Positions 40,895-49,394 of a stretch of DNA of 64,000 nucleotides are shown in pieces (positions within the stretch are counted from its first letter, which is position 1; each line of letters starts with the position of its first letter). Source of the DNA: an uncultured Lachnospiraceae bacterium (lineage in GTDB: Bacteria > Bacillota > Clostridia > Lachnospirales > Lachnospiraceae); the NCBI GenBank assembly GCA_910577175.1, contig CAJTLU010000015.1, positions 18,092 to 82,091 on the forward strand, read 5' to 3'. A model generated the notes under the pieces. That model saw only the letters and a program-made list of their open reading frames with translations, ran no database searches and was not told where the DNA came from. The position numbers were made by a program, and so were the translations under genes.

Positions 40895-41416
40895 TCAGTT
40901 ACATCTCCTTCCGCAAAATTCTAAGTTTAACTCCTTGAAAATAGTTCCTGTGGAAAAACCTTCGCAGATTTCATAAAGATTTCCCCAGCTCTGCCACGGT
41001 ACATATGCCATAGCCAGCGCCTTCCCTGGCATATCTTCCTTGCAGCAGCTCCCTTCCTTTTTCATCTCACGGTACATCGACTCCGTCGTACAGCCGCAAT
41101 CCGGTTCTCTTTTCATTTCCTTTTTCTCACAGCCGCAGTCCATTTCACGTCTCATTTCCCTTTTCTCACAGCCGCAGTTTGTTTCACGCCTTACTTCTCT
41201 TCTATCACAGCCGCAGTCCGCCTCGCGTCCTATTTCTCTTTTTTCACAGCCACAGTCTGCTTCACGCCTCGTTTCCCTTTTATCACAGCCGCAGTCCATT
41301 CCCTGTCTTCCATAGCTTCTATCCCGCATACCCCTGCCGTAATTGTTTCCGTTACAGCCGCAGTCTGCTGCCTCCCCCGGAACCCTTCGGTTCCCGTAAT
41401 TTCTGTAATTGTTCAT
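40895..41416 (-). CDS. cotJA: CotJA-like spore coat protein with Cys-Gly-Cys repeat extension
   Basis: A 173-residue protein. The last ~40 residues are the CotJA domain (LAMAYVPWQSWGNLYEICEG, STGTIFKELNLEF). In front is a long extension, residues 40-117, of six 13-residue units with consensus xDCGCEKREMRRE, plus an extra ADCGC at 17-21. CotJA proteins are usually about 70-90 residues, so half of this one is new. Cys pairs could crosslink or bind metal in the coat. The ATG at 41416 follows AAAGGAG; a frame 11 codons longer has no site. Confidence 0.88.
   Translation of the reverse strand: MNNYRNYGNRRVPGEAADCGCNGNNYGRGMRDRSYGRQGMDCGCDKRETRREADCGCEKREIGREADCGCDRREVRRETNCGCEKREMRREMDCGCEKKEMKREPDCGCTTESMYREMKKEGSCCKEDMPGKALAMAYVPWQSWGNLYEICEGFSTGTIFKELNLEFCGRRCN
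41066..41299 (-). repeat. Six tandem 39-bp repeats inside cotJA
   Basis: 234 bp encoding the six Cys-Gly-Cys units. Units recur every 39 bp with conserved CAGCCGCAGTC-type segments on the plus strand and variable third codon positions; the last unit is degenerate. In-frame unit length means copy number can change without breaking the gene. Confidence 0.88.
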
Positions 41417-41481
41417 AGTAGGGCTCTCCTTTCTTATTCCAAAGTCCATACTTTATGATATGACTTTTGCACTAAAACGTG

Positions 41482-41526
41482 AAAAAGGACTGCCGCCCGG
41501 TAAATCCTGCGCCGGGTGGCAGCCCT
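41482..41526 (-). terminator. Terminator of the aldo/keto reductase gene
   Basis: Minus-strand stem CTGCCACCCGG/CCGGGCGGCAG with an 11-nt loop, followed by TCCTTTTTC. Separates the reductase from cotJA. Confidence 0.85.
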
Positions 41527-41554
41527 GTTCTCTGTTTTCAATTCTTACCCTGCT

Positions 41555-42673
41555 CTACTCTTCTTCAAAAGCCTCTGCAACATACTTTAAATATTTTGTA
41601 ATCTCAATATGCTGCGGACAATGCCGTTCACACTGTTTACAGCCGATACAATCCGACGCCTTGCCATGTGTGGCGGACAGATTCTCGTAATACGTGCCCT
41701 GCACGGTAAACTCCTTTTGCATCTCCTGCTTTTCCGCATTGTAGAGAGCAAAATAGTCCGGAATCGGTATGTTCTTCGGGCAGCCGTCAACACAATACCG
41801 GCACGCCGTACACGGAACCGCTGTTTTCCCCTGGATGATATCCCTTGTGCGCATCACGATATCCAACTCCTCTTTATTCAACGGCTCAAAGTTCTCCATA
41901 TAACCCGTATTATCCAGAAGCTGTTCCATATTGCTCATACCACTGAGTACCATAAACACATTCTCATGCCCTGCGGCGAAGCGGATTGCCCAGGACGGGA
42001 CGGAGTAGTCCGGGCGGTACTTCTTCATCAGCTTTTCCGCAGCTGGCGGCACGTTGGCAAGCGTTCCGCCCTTGACCGGCTCCATGACAATCACCTGCTT
42101 TCCGTGCTTTACGGCAGTCTCATAGCAGGCGCGCGACTGGATGTTCTTGTCCTCCCAGTCAAGGTAATTTATCTGCAGCTGGACAAACTCCACCTCCGGA
42201 TGCTCCGTGAGGATTTTATCTAATAGTTCTGCATTATCGTGATAAGAAAAACCGAATGTCTTTACCTTTCCTTCCTTTTTCTTCTGCATGACAAAATCAA
42301 ACGCATGGAGTCTCTGTGCAATCGCATAATTATCCACATTCAGACAATGCAACAGGTAATAGTCAAAATACTCCAGTCCGCATTTTGCAAGCTGCTCTGC
42401 AAAAATGCGCTCCAAATCCTCTTCCTTTTTTAAAAACATTGTTGGCAGCTTGGAAGCAACCGTAAACCTATCCCGCGGATGGCGTTCTACCAGAACCTCC
42501 CGCAATACCTCCTCGCTCTTAAAGCTATGATACATGTACGCCGTATCAAAGTAAGTAAAGCCCCGATTCAAAAAGGTGTCTACCATTTTACAAATCTGCT
42601 CTTTGTCAAAACTCGTCTGGTCGTTTCCATTCAAGAGCGGCAGCCGCATAAACCCGAATCCTAATTTTTTCAT
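41555..42673 (-). CDS. Aldo/keto reductase with two C-terminal [4Fe-4S] motifs
   Basis: A 372-residue protein: AKR barrel (~1-275; catalytic Tyr in DTAYMYHS, Lys in ASKLP, His in LLHCLN, Asp in FDTAY) followed by ferredoxin-like clusters CTACRYCVDGCPKN and CIGCKQCERHCPQH. This fusion is common in anaerobes and probably takes electrons from ferredoxin instead of NADPH; the substrate is unknown. AGGAG lies eight bases before the ATG at 42673. Confidence 0.92.
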   Translation of the reverse strand: MKKLGFGFMRLPLLNGNDQTSFDKEQICKMVDTFLNRGFTYFDTAYMYHSFKSEEVLREVLVERHPRDRFTVASKLPTMFLKKEEDLERIFAEQLAKCGLEYFDYYLLHCLNVDNYAIAQRLHAFDFVMQKKKEGKVKTFGFSYHDNAELLDKILTEHPEVEFVQLQINYLDWEDKNIQSRACYETAVKHGKQVIVMEPVKGGTLANVPPAAEKLMKKYRPDYSVPSWAIRFAAGHENVFMVLSGMSNMEQLLDNTGYMENFEPLNKEELDIVMRTRDIIQGKTAVPCTACRYCVDGCPKNIPIPDYFALYNAEKQEMQKEFTVQGTYYENLSATHGKASDCIGCKQCERHCPQHIEITKYLKYVAEAFEEE

Positions 42674-42830
42674 CGCCATGACTCCTTTCATTACCTGATA
42701 CTTCTATCATAATATGCCATGCCCTTTTCTGCAAGCATTTTTTACAGTCGGAAGCGCCTTAGACAATCTTTTCATACTACCACAGCTTTCCGGCATACTC
42801 TCACACTTCTGCGCACTCTCCTATCACATA

Positions 42831-42883
42831 AAAAACCTGACAGAAAGCAGCGTGACATTCCGCTTTCTATCAGGCTCTTTTCC
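42831..42883 (-). terminator. Terminator of the SASP gene
   Basis: Minus-strand stem GCCTGATAGAAAGC/GCTTTCTGTCAGGT with a GGAATGTCACGCT loop, then TTTTTT. Confidence 0.88.
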
Positions 42884-42911
42884 CGGAACTGCCAGAGAGC
42901 AGTCCTTGCAC

Positions 42912-43109
42912 TCAGGCATGCTCCTGCTGCTTTTCCTGCTTCCTTCTTCTTGCCAGTATTCCGCCGATTCTGCCGGTTTCCTTTGCCGACAATGACCCCC
43001 AGCCGTTCTGCATTACGCGGTCAAACAGGCCCAGCTCCTTTGCAATCTCATATTTTACCAGTTCCTCCGCAGAGAGTTCCTCCAACACGATTGGTTTCTT
43101 TTTCTTCAT
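42912..43109 (-). CDS. Small acid-soluble spore protein, alpha/beta type
   Basis: A 65-residue protein with the SASP hallmarks in short form: LVKYEIAKELGLFDR and SAKETGRIGGILARR (the family's KxEIAxELG and GxxGG stretches). These proteins coat DNA in the spore core and protect it; the EIA site is where the germination protease cuts. AAAGGTGG precedes the ATG. Followed by its own terminator, so monocistronic, close to the cotJ genes. Confidence 0.85.
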   Translation of the reverse strand: MKKKKPIVLEELSAEELVKYEIAKELGLFDRVMQNGWGSLSAKETGRIGGILARRRKQEKQQEHA

Positions 43110-43172
43110 TCCGGCACCACCTTTTTCCTTCCATAATAGAGTTCTCTTACAGTATTACCGGAGTGCGGAAAT

Positions 43173-44045
43173 TTATTCCAATCTCTTTTTACGTTTGAAG
43201 CTGTTTGTGAAGTCCTTCCACGCTGCACGTACCGAATCGTCGGAAACAATTACATTCCATTCCGCCCCTATAAACATAATGTACATACATGCATACAGCC
43301 AGATCATACAGAGCACAATTGCAGTAAGGCTCCCATACATTGCAGAAAAGTTGGAAATACGGTCGATGTAAAAAGAATACAGATACGAAAACCCAAGCCA
43401 GCCGACCGCGCTGAAGACCGCACCCGGCAATTCCCTCCGGAAACGGGACTTCCGGTTCGGTATCAAAAGATACAGTCCCAGAAAATACGCGGTCAGCGCC
43501 ACGAACGCTACTGTCGTACGTATGCTGATTAGTAACAGCGCGGCATTTTCTAAAATAGGGACTTTACTTTGGATATACAGATAAATCTGGTTGCCAAAGC
43601 CAAGAAAGAGCAGAGTAAGAATCAGCACCACAGCAAAAATCAGCGTATAAAAGGTGGAAAGAATACGAATGACAAAATAATTTCTTGTTTCCGGGTTTCC
43701 ATAGACTGAGTTTAAGCCCTGCATGATAACAAGGAAGCTTTTGGAGGCTGACCAGAGCGCCGCTACTACGGAAAAAGAAAGCAGCGCTCCTGATGTCTTT
43801 AAAAAAACCTCGTTCAGCAAAAGTGCTATAAAATCATGGACTGCCGGCGGAAAAAAGGACTCCGACATCGAAACCAGGTCATCTGCGGTAATTGGCAGAA
43901 ACTTCAATAACGTAAGCAGAAACATTACAAAAGGAATAAAGGACAAAATTACAAAAAACGCTGCCTGTGCCGCAAATGCCGCCACCGTGTCCTCCCGCAG
44001 TTTTTTTAAAAATGCCTTTATCATGTAATATAACGCTTTTATCAT
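43173..44045 (-). CDS. YihY/BrkB family membrane protein
   Basis: A 290-residue protein with six membrane helices and the family's AAQAAFFVILSFIPFVMFLL near the start and LPGAVFSAVGWLGFSYLYSF in the second half. Function in Firmicutes is unsettled; it is sometimes mis-named ribonuclease BN. AGGAGGTG precedes the ATG. Downstream of a SpoIID-like gene. Confidence 0.9.
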   Translation of the reverse strand: MIKALYYMIKAFLKKLREDTVAAFAAQAAFFVILSFIPFVMFLLTLLKFLPITADDLVSMSESFFPPAVHDFIALLLNEVFLKTSGALLSFSVVAALWSASKSFLVIMQGLNSVYGNPETRNYFVIRILSTFYTLIFAVVLILTLLFLGFGNQIYLYIQSKVPILENAALLLISIRTTVAFVALTAYFLGLYLLIPNRKSRFRRELPGAVFSAVGWLGFSYLYSFYIDRISNFSAMYGSLTAIVLCMIWLYACMYIMFIGAEWNVIVSDDSVRAAWKDFTNSFKRKKRLE

Positions 44046-44081
44046 ATCCGCACCTCCTGCGCATAGTACTGCGCCGTAATT

Positions 44082-45929
44082 TTAACCGTAAATAAAACCT
44101 ATTGTCGTTCCCGGATAATACTCGTTCATAATCTCCTCACAGGTATAGCCGCAGCGTGCCATAGCGTCTGCGCCACACTGGCTCATCCCGACGCCGTGTC
44201 CATATCCGCCGCCTTGTACCAGATATCCTGTTTTCCCCTGATAAGTCCCCTTCTGCAATGTAATAAATGCGCTCGGCAGAAGTGCCGCACCATTGACATT
44301 TCCGCCATTTTGCCGGTAAATCAGCGTATTGAGCGGTGCAAGCACCGTGCGTATATTATACTCGTTTTTTACCAGAATTACGCTTTTGCTCCCCGCCAGA
44401 AGCAGCTCTGTCGCAATGCCGCCGCTTCCCCGCTGATAGATACGTATGCTCTGGATATCCCCAAGCTCTGTGATTGGCTTACTTACGAAGGAATTACTTT
44501 TCTCCTCATAGGTCAGAATCTGCTCCGGCACGGCCTGATAACGCTGCTTTAACGCCGTCAGCGCCGTTTCCTTTAAATCCTCCAGACTGACAAAGGTCTG
44601 CCAGCGGTACCATTCGCTTTCCGAATCGTATGTTTTTGTTTCCATATCTGCCAGAAAACTGCTCAAATAAGTATCGTCCGCCTGTTCTCCCTCTACCCTC
44701 ACTACAGCGACCTCTTTCCCTTTTTCACTGACGCTGTGCAGCTTTCCTGACAGGTAAGGCACCTCTTTTGCATTTTCCCAGACATCCGACACGGATGCGG
44801 TATGTCCGCAGGAGGTTGAAAAATAATAGCATTGCGCCACCTCTCCGTTATACATCAAAACCTGTCCATGGGTGTCCTTTACTGCCAGAATCGATGCTTC
44901 ACTTTCCGCAATGTTATTATATACCTGGCAGGAAACGCTGTCATCCACATGTGCGCCGTATTCCGCATAACGATTTGCTAAAAGCTCTCTGTAAGCATAA
45001 CTGCGTGCACAGACTGCCTGTGCCTTTAACGCTTCCTTTTCAAAACGGGATGGCATTTCGCTCGGAAGCACCGCATATAAATATTCCTCTATCGTCAGCT
45101 CATTGATGACTAACAGCCCTTCTTCCCGGCAGTCAATCTCGAAGCTGCCCCGGTAAGACGGTATTCCGTCCGCACGTTTGATGCTGCTAAGTGTCAGCTT
45201 CGCATTTGCATCCTCTGTCACAATCTTTTTTCTGCCGGGCTCCTCCAAAAAGGATTGCTTTGTAAAGGTGCATACCTCCTCCGGCTGGAACGTCTTTTCC
45301 TCGTCCCCGCAGATTACCTTGTACGCCGAATCCGACGTAATCTGTACGGTCTCGTGGTAAAAGCCCCGGAAGCCCTCCGTGCCGATTAAAACCCGTATTG
45401 TTTCAAGGTCCGGCTTTTCCTTTAACAGCGCGGCACAAACCTTCCCGTTTTCAAGAATAAATTCGTTTCCGACAGAGCCGATTAAAAGCTTTTCGGTCGG
45501 CTCCTCGCTTAATCCGTCGTACAGACGGTACAGCCGCCAGCTGTCCGCAAACTTCAGTTCCCCGTACCCTTCCAGTTCAATGCTGTTTTTGTCCGCCCGC
45601 AATACTTTGCCGGTAATTTTGTCCGGTTTCAGGACAAGTGAAATAATCTTTTCATCCTTTACAGTCAGGTCCGCCACACAGGAGGACAATGTTTCCTGAA
45701 GCCGTCCTTTTGTTGTCAGCTTCTGCTCCCTGCCCTCGAAGAAAAACGTAATACTATTCTCTTCGGAGGAAAGAATCCATGCATTTTTTAAGGTCTGCGG
45801 CTCAGTTATCTTTGGCGTCGGGGTCGCCTCCGGCTCCTCTGTCTTCTTGAAGTACCCCTCCTTTTTCAAAAAAAACAGCAGTACCGCAAAAAGAAGTACT
45901 GCCATCAGAAAAACGACTCGCTTTTTCAT
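44082..45929 (-). CDS. SpoIID/LytB domain protein, membrane-anchored
   Basis: A 615-residue protein: N-terminal membrane helix (~5-22), Thr/Pro linker, ~230-residue beta-rich region, then SpoIID domain (~265-610) with EKEALKAQAVCARSYAY and the GYGHGVGMSQCGADAMA motif. SpoIID is a lytic transglycosylase acting on stripped glycans during engulfment; LytB-type relatives act in vegetative walls. The long N-terminal region makes this more like LytB-type than SpoIID itself. GGAGG precedes the ATG. Confidence 0.88.
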   Translation of the reverse strand: MKKRVVFLMAVLLFAVLLFFLKKEGYFKKTEEPEATPTPKITEPQTLKNAWILSSEENSITFFFEGREQKLTTKGRLQETLSSCVADLTVKDEKIISLVLKPDKITGKVLRADKNSIELEGYGELKFADSWRLYRLYDGLSEEPTEKLLIGSVGNEFILENGKVCAALLKEKPDLETIRVLIGTEGFRGFYHETVQITSDSAYKVICGDEEKTFQPEEVCTFTKQSFLEEPGRKKIVTEDANAKLTLSSIKRADGIPSYRGSFEIDCREEGLLVINELTIEEYLYAVLPSEMPSRFEKEALKAQAVCARSYAYRELLANRYAEYGAHVDDSVSCQVYNNIAESEASILAVKDTHGQVLMYNGEVAQCYYFSTSCGHTASVSDVWENAKEVPYLSGKLHSVSEKGKEVAVVRVEGEQADDTYLSSFLADMETKTYDSESEWYRWQTFVSLEDLKETALTALKQRYQAVPEQILTYEEKSNSFVSKPITELGDIQSIRIYQRGSGGIATELLLAGSKSVILVKNEYNIRTVLAPLNTLIYRQNGGNVNGAALLPSAFITLQKGTYQGKTGYLVQGGGYGHGVGMSQCGADAMARCGYTCEEIMNEYYPGTTIGFIYG

Positions 45930-46001
45930 AATCCCCTCCGGACAATCTTTTTTACTAGCCTATGAAGCCCGGAGAAAAAATATGCTTATCGTATTCTAAT
46001 C

Positions 46002-46679
46002 TTACTCCTCCTCTTCGCCGGTCAGAGTCTTCCCCGCCCAGGCAAACAGCGCCTCTAAAAGAAGCTGCAGCAGCAGATAGAAAATTACCGCACAAAACAG
46101 GGCAAAAAAAGGATACTGTGTACGAAGTCCGTTCTTTAACAGCACCTGCGCCAAGTCATTCACACCGACCAGACCAACCAGGGAAGACATCTGTAACAGG
46201 ATGCACAGCAGACGCTTTATCTCAAACAGCGACTGCTCCGTTACAAACGGCAGCAGTGCGGAAAAGAACTCCCGTCTGGCTCTGCGGTTGACTGCTGCGC
46301 TCCGGATTCCCGCTTCCCTTTTTACCGCGCGCGATAAGATATCCGTCAGATGCCCGCCGCCATAAATGCCAAGCACGAGAACCGCAATGATAAGCCCGCC
46401 CCGGTGCATACCGCCAAGAAAGGTATAGTACCACAAAAGCAATGCCAGATAAACCGGCGTACCCTTGCACAAAAAGGTAATGCCCGTCCCGGCTGCCCGC
46501 AGTCCCTTATATCCCGACGTTCGCAGAAAGGACAGTGCTGCCGCAAGCAGGGCCGCCACCAAAAGCGCCAGTACAAAAACAAGCAACGTAAAAATGCACC
46601 CTTTTATAATTTTCAGATAGGCTCCGTCCCCGATTAAGTTATTATATACTGCATCATAAACATTCCGTATGATACTCAT
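46002..46679 (-). CDS. Polar-amino-acid-type ABC permease, divergent
   Basis: A 225-residue protein with five membrane helices and a degenerate HisM/GlnP pattern: LCKGTPVYLALLLWYYTFLG (typical RGTPLLVQL motif altered) and an EAA-like loop, EAGIRSAAVNRRARREFF, far from consensus. GGAGG precedes the ATG. Downstream of the solute-binding gene, but no ATPase gene lies nearby, so it must borrow one or no longer transports. Confidence 0.75.
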   Translation of the reverse strand: MSIIRNVYDAVYNNLIGDGAYLKIIKGCIFTLLVFVLALLVAALLAAALSFLRTSGYKGLRAAGTGITFLCKGTPVYLALLLWYYTFLGGMHRGGLIIAVLVLGIYGGGHLTDILSRAVKREAGIRSAAVNRRARREFFSALLPFVTEQSLFEIKRLLCILLQMSSLVGLVGVNDLAQVLLKNGLRTQYPFFALFCAVIFYLLLQLLLEALFAWAGKTLTGEEEE

Positions 46680-46757
46680 GGCTCCTCCGTTCCCCGCTGC
46701 CCCGCGGTTCCTCTTTTTCCGACGTTCGACTTTCCCGCATGCCGGGATACAAACGCT

Positions 46758-47612
46758 CTATTCTAAGGTCAGATACGCATATTCCTTCATCGTATAATAT
46801 CCCTTTGTCATAATGTACTCCCGTTCTCCCGGCGTCGTGTTCCGGCTCGTCCCATATCCGAACAGCAGATCTACCTTGCCGCTTTGCAATGCAGTAAAGG
46901 AATCCTCCACCGTAACCGGTACGGTAACAAAACAATACCCGGTCCGCTTCCCGAGCTCCGCCAGAAACGCCTCTGAAAATCCGCACGGCGTTCCATCGTC
47001 ATCATAGCGGTCTAATGGTGGAATCGTGCCGGTAACTCCTACATAAAGCTTCTTTCCGGAGCTTCCTCCTGTTCCGTATAGCTCTAACGGCTCGTCTGCC
47101 TCCACATACGCTACAATCAGCGCTTTCAGCATATTATCTGCTTTCATTTCAGTAATTGCCGCATCCAGCTCCGCACACAGCTCTTCCTCGCCCTTGCGTA
47201 ACGCCATGGCAAACTCTAACCTCCCGCCGCCCAGGACGCCGCCTGCGGTATCCTCCGGTGCGTCGAGACGCTTCAACCCCTCGACGGTGCGCAGCAGGTA
47301 CTCTGCTGTCACGTCCGGGCAGCAGATTCCGTCGGCCCGCCCGCTTTTCAGCTCGTAAAGCAGCTCTGGTATATCCTTTACCGCATGATAGCCGGACAGC
47401 TTGATACCGAGAATGGTTTCAAATAAAACCTTGGCGTTTTCCTCCGCCATACGCGCCGCAGTTACTCCCGCAAGCGTCTTCCCGGAAAGCTCCTCCGTGC
47501 GGGAAATCTCCTGTCCCTTTGCGTCAGGCTTTGCAAAACCCGCAGCCGTAAGTAACAGCAAGAGCACTGCGGCCGCGGCAACCGCCCAAAGACCGATTCT
47601 TCTTACCTTCAT
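46758..47612 (-). CDS. Solute-binding protein with apparently swapped lobes
   Basis: A 284-residue secreted or membrane-tethered protein (signal helix ~5-25). Residues ~42-180 look like the second lobe of family-3 binding proteins (LSGKTLAGVTAARMAEENAK, ELKSGRADGICC, LDAAITEMKADNML); residues ~195-284 look like the first lobe (YVGVTGTIPPLDRYDDDGTP, GFSEAFLAELGKRTGY, LQSGKVDLLFG, PGEREYIMTKGYY). This order is the reverse of the normal one and the protein ends right after lobe 1. GGAGG precedes the ATG. Twelve bases after the propeller gene. Confidence 0.72.
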   Translation of the reverse strand: MKVRRIGLWAVAAAAVLLLLLTAAGFAKPDAKGQEISRTEELSGKTLAGVTAARMAEENAKVLFETILGIKLSGYHAVKDIPELLYELKSGRADGICCPDVTAEYLLRTVEGLKRLDAPEDTAGGVLGGGRLEFAMALRKGEEELCAELDAAITEMKADNMLKALIVAYVEADEPLELYGTGGSSGKKLYVGVTGTIPPLDRYDDDGTPCGFSEAFLAELGKRTGYCFVTVPVTVEDSFTALQSGKVDLLFGYGTSRNTTPGEREYIMTKGYYTMKEYAYLTLE

Positions 47613-47624
47613 GCCAACCTCCAT

Positions 47625-49376
47625 TTATTCCACTGTAAGCCCGATGATTCTCTCGTCCCTCGTGCCGACTACAATGGTATTTTCAAACACCGCCGGAGTT
47701 GCCTCAAGCGTTGTATCTAACTTTATCGAATCCAACAAATAGCCGTTTGCGGCGTTAAACAAAAGTACCGTCCCGTCGGAGCAGCATTGTATCAAATAGA
47801 CCACTCCGGTCTTTGTATACATTGTTGCCGGGGAACTCCACGCATATGCGGAAAGCTCCTGCAGCCAGACAGTCTCCCCGGTCTTTGTATTCATCGAAAT
47901 CAGATAGCCGGAGGAAAGCTTCGGACAGCGGGAAACGGAATAAATAATCTGTCCCGCAATTGCACCCTGCCCCAGCACGCCGGTAGCCAGAATACCTCCC
48001 TCAACGCCGTCTACATTATGACACTCAAACGTCTTTTTCCAGACAATGCCTCCGTTTGCCGCATTCAGCTTAAAAATCGCAACTTCGCCCATCGAATGTC
48101 CGTCTACGGTTGCTTCCGTCAGGGTCGTTGCCACATAAACAAAGCAGCCGTCCTCCTCCTCTGAGAAAATCGGGGACGAATTGACATCACCGTACACATC
48201 CTGCGCCCAGACCATGGACATGGTATTCAAATCCAGACAGTAGAATACTCCGCCATTATCTCCGACATAAAGGCAGCCCCCATACACCGCGGCAGAATTT
48301 TCCATTCCCCATGTGAATTCCGACTCTGTCGATCTTGCCGCAGAATAGGTATAGTCTACCTCGTGGTCCGGTGCAATCGAAAGCGCCCCGGTACTGCTGT
48401 CATAGCTTGTATTCAGCTTCATCGTGTAAAGAACACCATTTTCACCCGGATAAAACAGCGTATCTGTTGCTGCGTCAATAACCGGCGAGCTGTCATAGGC
48501 ATGGAACCCGCGCGGCGCCATAGCGTCATTTGCACCGAACTCATACAGCTTCGTTCCGTCAATCAGGCTGTAAATATACACCCGCGGGCTTACGTTCTCA
48601 CCATAAATGCCGGTCTGAGCATCTCCTGAGCCAAGCACCAGCAGCGGAATCCCTGACGGGTGAAGGGATGCAGTCCCTTTAAACACCATTCCGATATGAA
48701 TCGCGTCCCGGCTCTCGCTTCCGTCCTCCAAATCCAGAAAGTGAATATAACCGTCCATGCCGGAATAAATGACTTCGACAAAATTCTCCTTCGCCTTTTT
48801 CTCCGGATAAAGATTCATAAGCTGCTTCGTCTCCTCCGGCCACGCAATCACGAGCGGCTGCCCGGTCCAGCCGTTTCCCGACCAGTAGCTTTTTCCGCTT
48901 GACTTTAAAAGCTTTCCCGTCTTATAGGTCCAGTAGTTTTCAGAAAACCGCTCCTTGCTGACTGACGCCATGCCATACGACGCCGCGCTCCGGTGGTAGT
49001 TTCCACGGAACGTAAACAGCCCCTTTACCGTTCCGTCTACCAAATCCCCGTAAAAGGAAACCGGCTCTTCTCTCACAAAATCGGTTTTTCCCTCCGAAAC
49101 TACAGTCTCCCCGTCCTTTTCATAACGGAGCTTCTCCGTTATCTCTAACACAGCCGGGGCTGTCTGTTCCGTATGGTGTACCGTACCCGTCGCACCAGTT
49201 ATTGCCTCGGGAAAATATTCGGTGGAAACCAGTCCTCTTGTATCGTGCTTCGTGTTATACAAATAGCGTATGCCGCCCGCTGCCGATATCTTTTTCAGCA
49301 TCAACAGTCCGCCGGCACAGACAAGCAGAAAAAGACCGCAACCTACTGCGATAATCACCTTTGTCCTCTTTTTCAT
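47625..49376 (-). CDS. Membrane-anchored PQQ/BamB-like beta-propeller protein
   Basis: A 583-residue protein with one N-terminal membrane helix (~6-27) and repeated propeller blades across ~150-580 (motifs such as GCLYVGDNGGVFYCLDLNTM, GEVAIFKLNAANGGIVWKK, GYLISMNTKTGETVWLQEL, DGTVLLFNAANGYLLDSIKL). Probably a scaffold or binding protein outside the membrane; no PQQ enzyme motif is evident. Tight spacing to the M14 peptidase (18 bp) and binding-protein genes (12 bp) shows one operon. Confidence 0.82.
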   Translation of the reverse strand: MKKRTKVIIAVGCGLFLLVCAGGLLMLKKISAAGGIRYLYNTKHDTRGLVSTEYFPEAITGATGTVHHTEQTAPAVLEITEKLRYEKDGETVVSEGKTDFVREEPVSFYGDLVDGTVKGLFTFRGNYHRSAASYGMASVSKERFSENYWTYKTGKLLKSSGKSYWSGNGWTGQPLVIAWPEETKQLMNLYPEKKAKENFVEVIYSGMDGYIHFLDLEDGSESRDAIHIGMVFKGTASLHPSGIPLLVLGSGDAQTGIYGENVSPRVYIYSLIDGTKLYEFGANDAMAPRGFHAYDSSPVIDAATDTLFYPGENGVLYTMKLNTSYDSSTGALSIAPDHEVDYTYSAARSTESEFTWGMENSAAVYGGCLYVGDNGGVFYCLDLNTMSMVWAQDVYGDVNSSPIFSEEEDGCFVYVATTLTEATVDGHSMGEVAIFKLNAANGGIVWKKTFECHNVDGVEGGILATGVLGQGAIAGQIIYSVSRCPKLSSGYLISMNTKTGETVWLQELSAYAWSSPATMYTKTGVVYLIQCCSDGTVLLFNAANGYLLDSIKLDTTLEATPAVFENTIVVGTRDERIIGLTVE

Positions 49377-49394
49377 CCTGTCCTGCCTCCTTTT

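Noticed and set aside
41066..41299. CRISPR-like array
   Set aside because: The 39-bp periodic repeat has no spacers and codes in frame for the CotJA extension.
46654..46986. Possible frameshifted continuation of the binding protein
   Set aside because: The alternate-frame reading does not resemble a binding-protein lobe, and the main frame ends with a natural stop followed by a normal intergenic gap.
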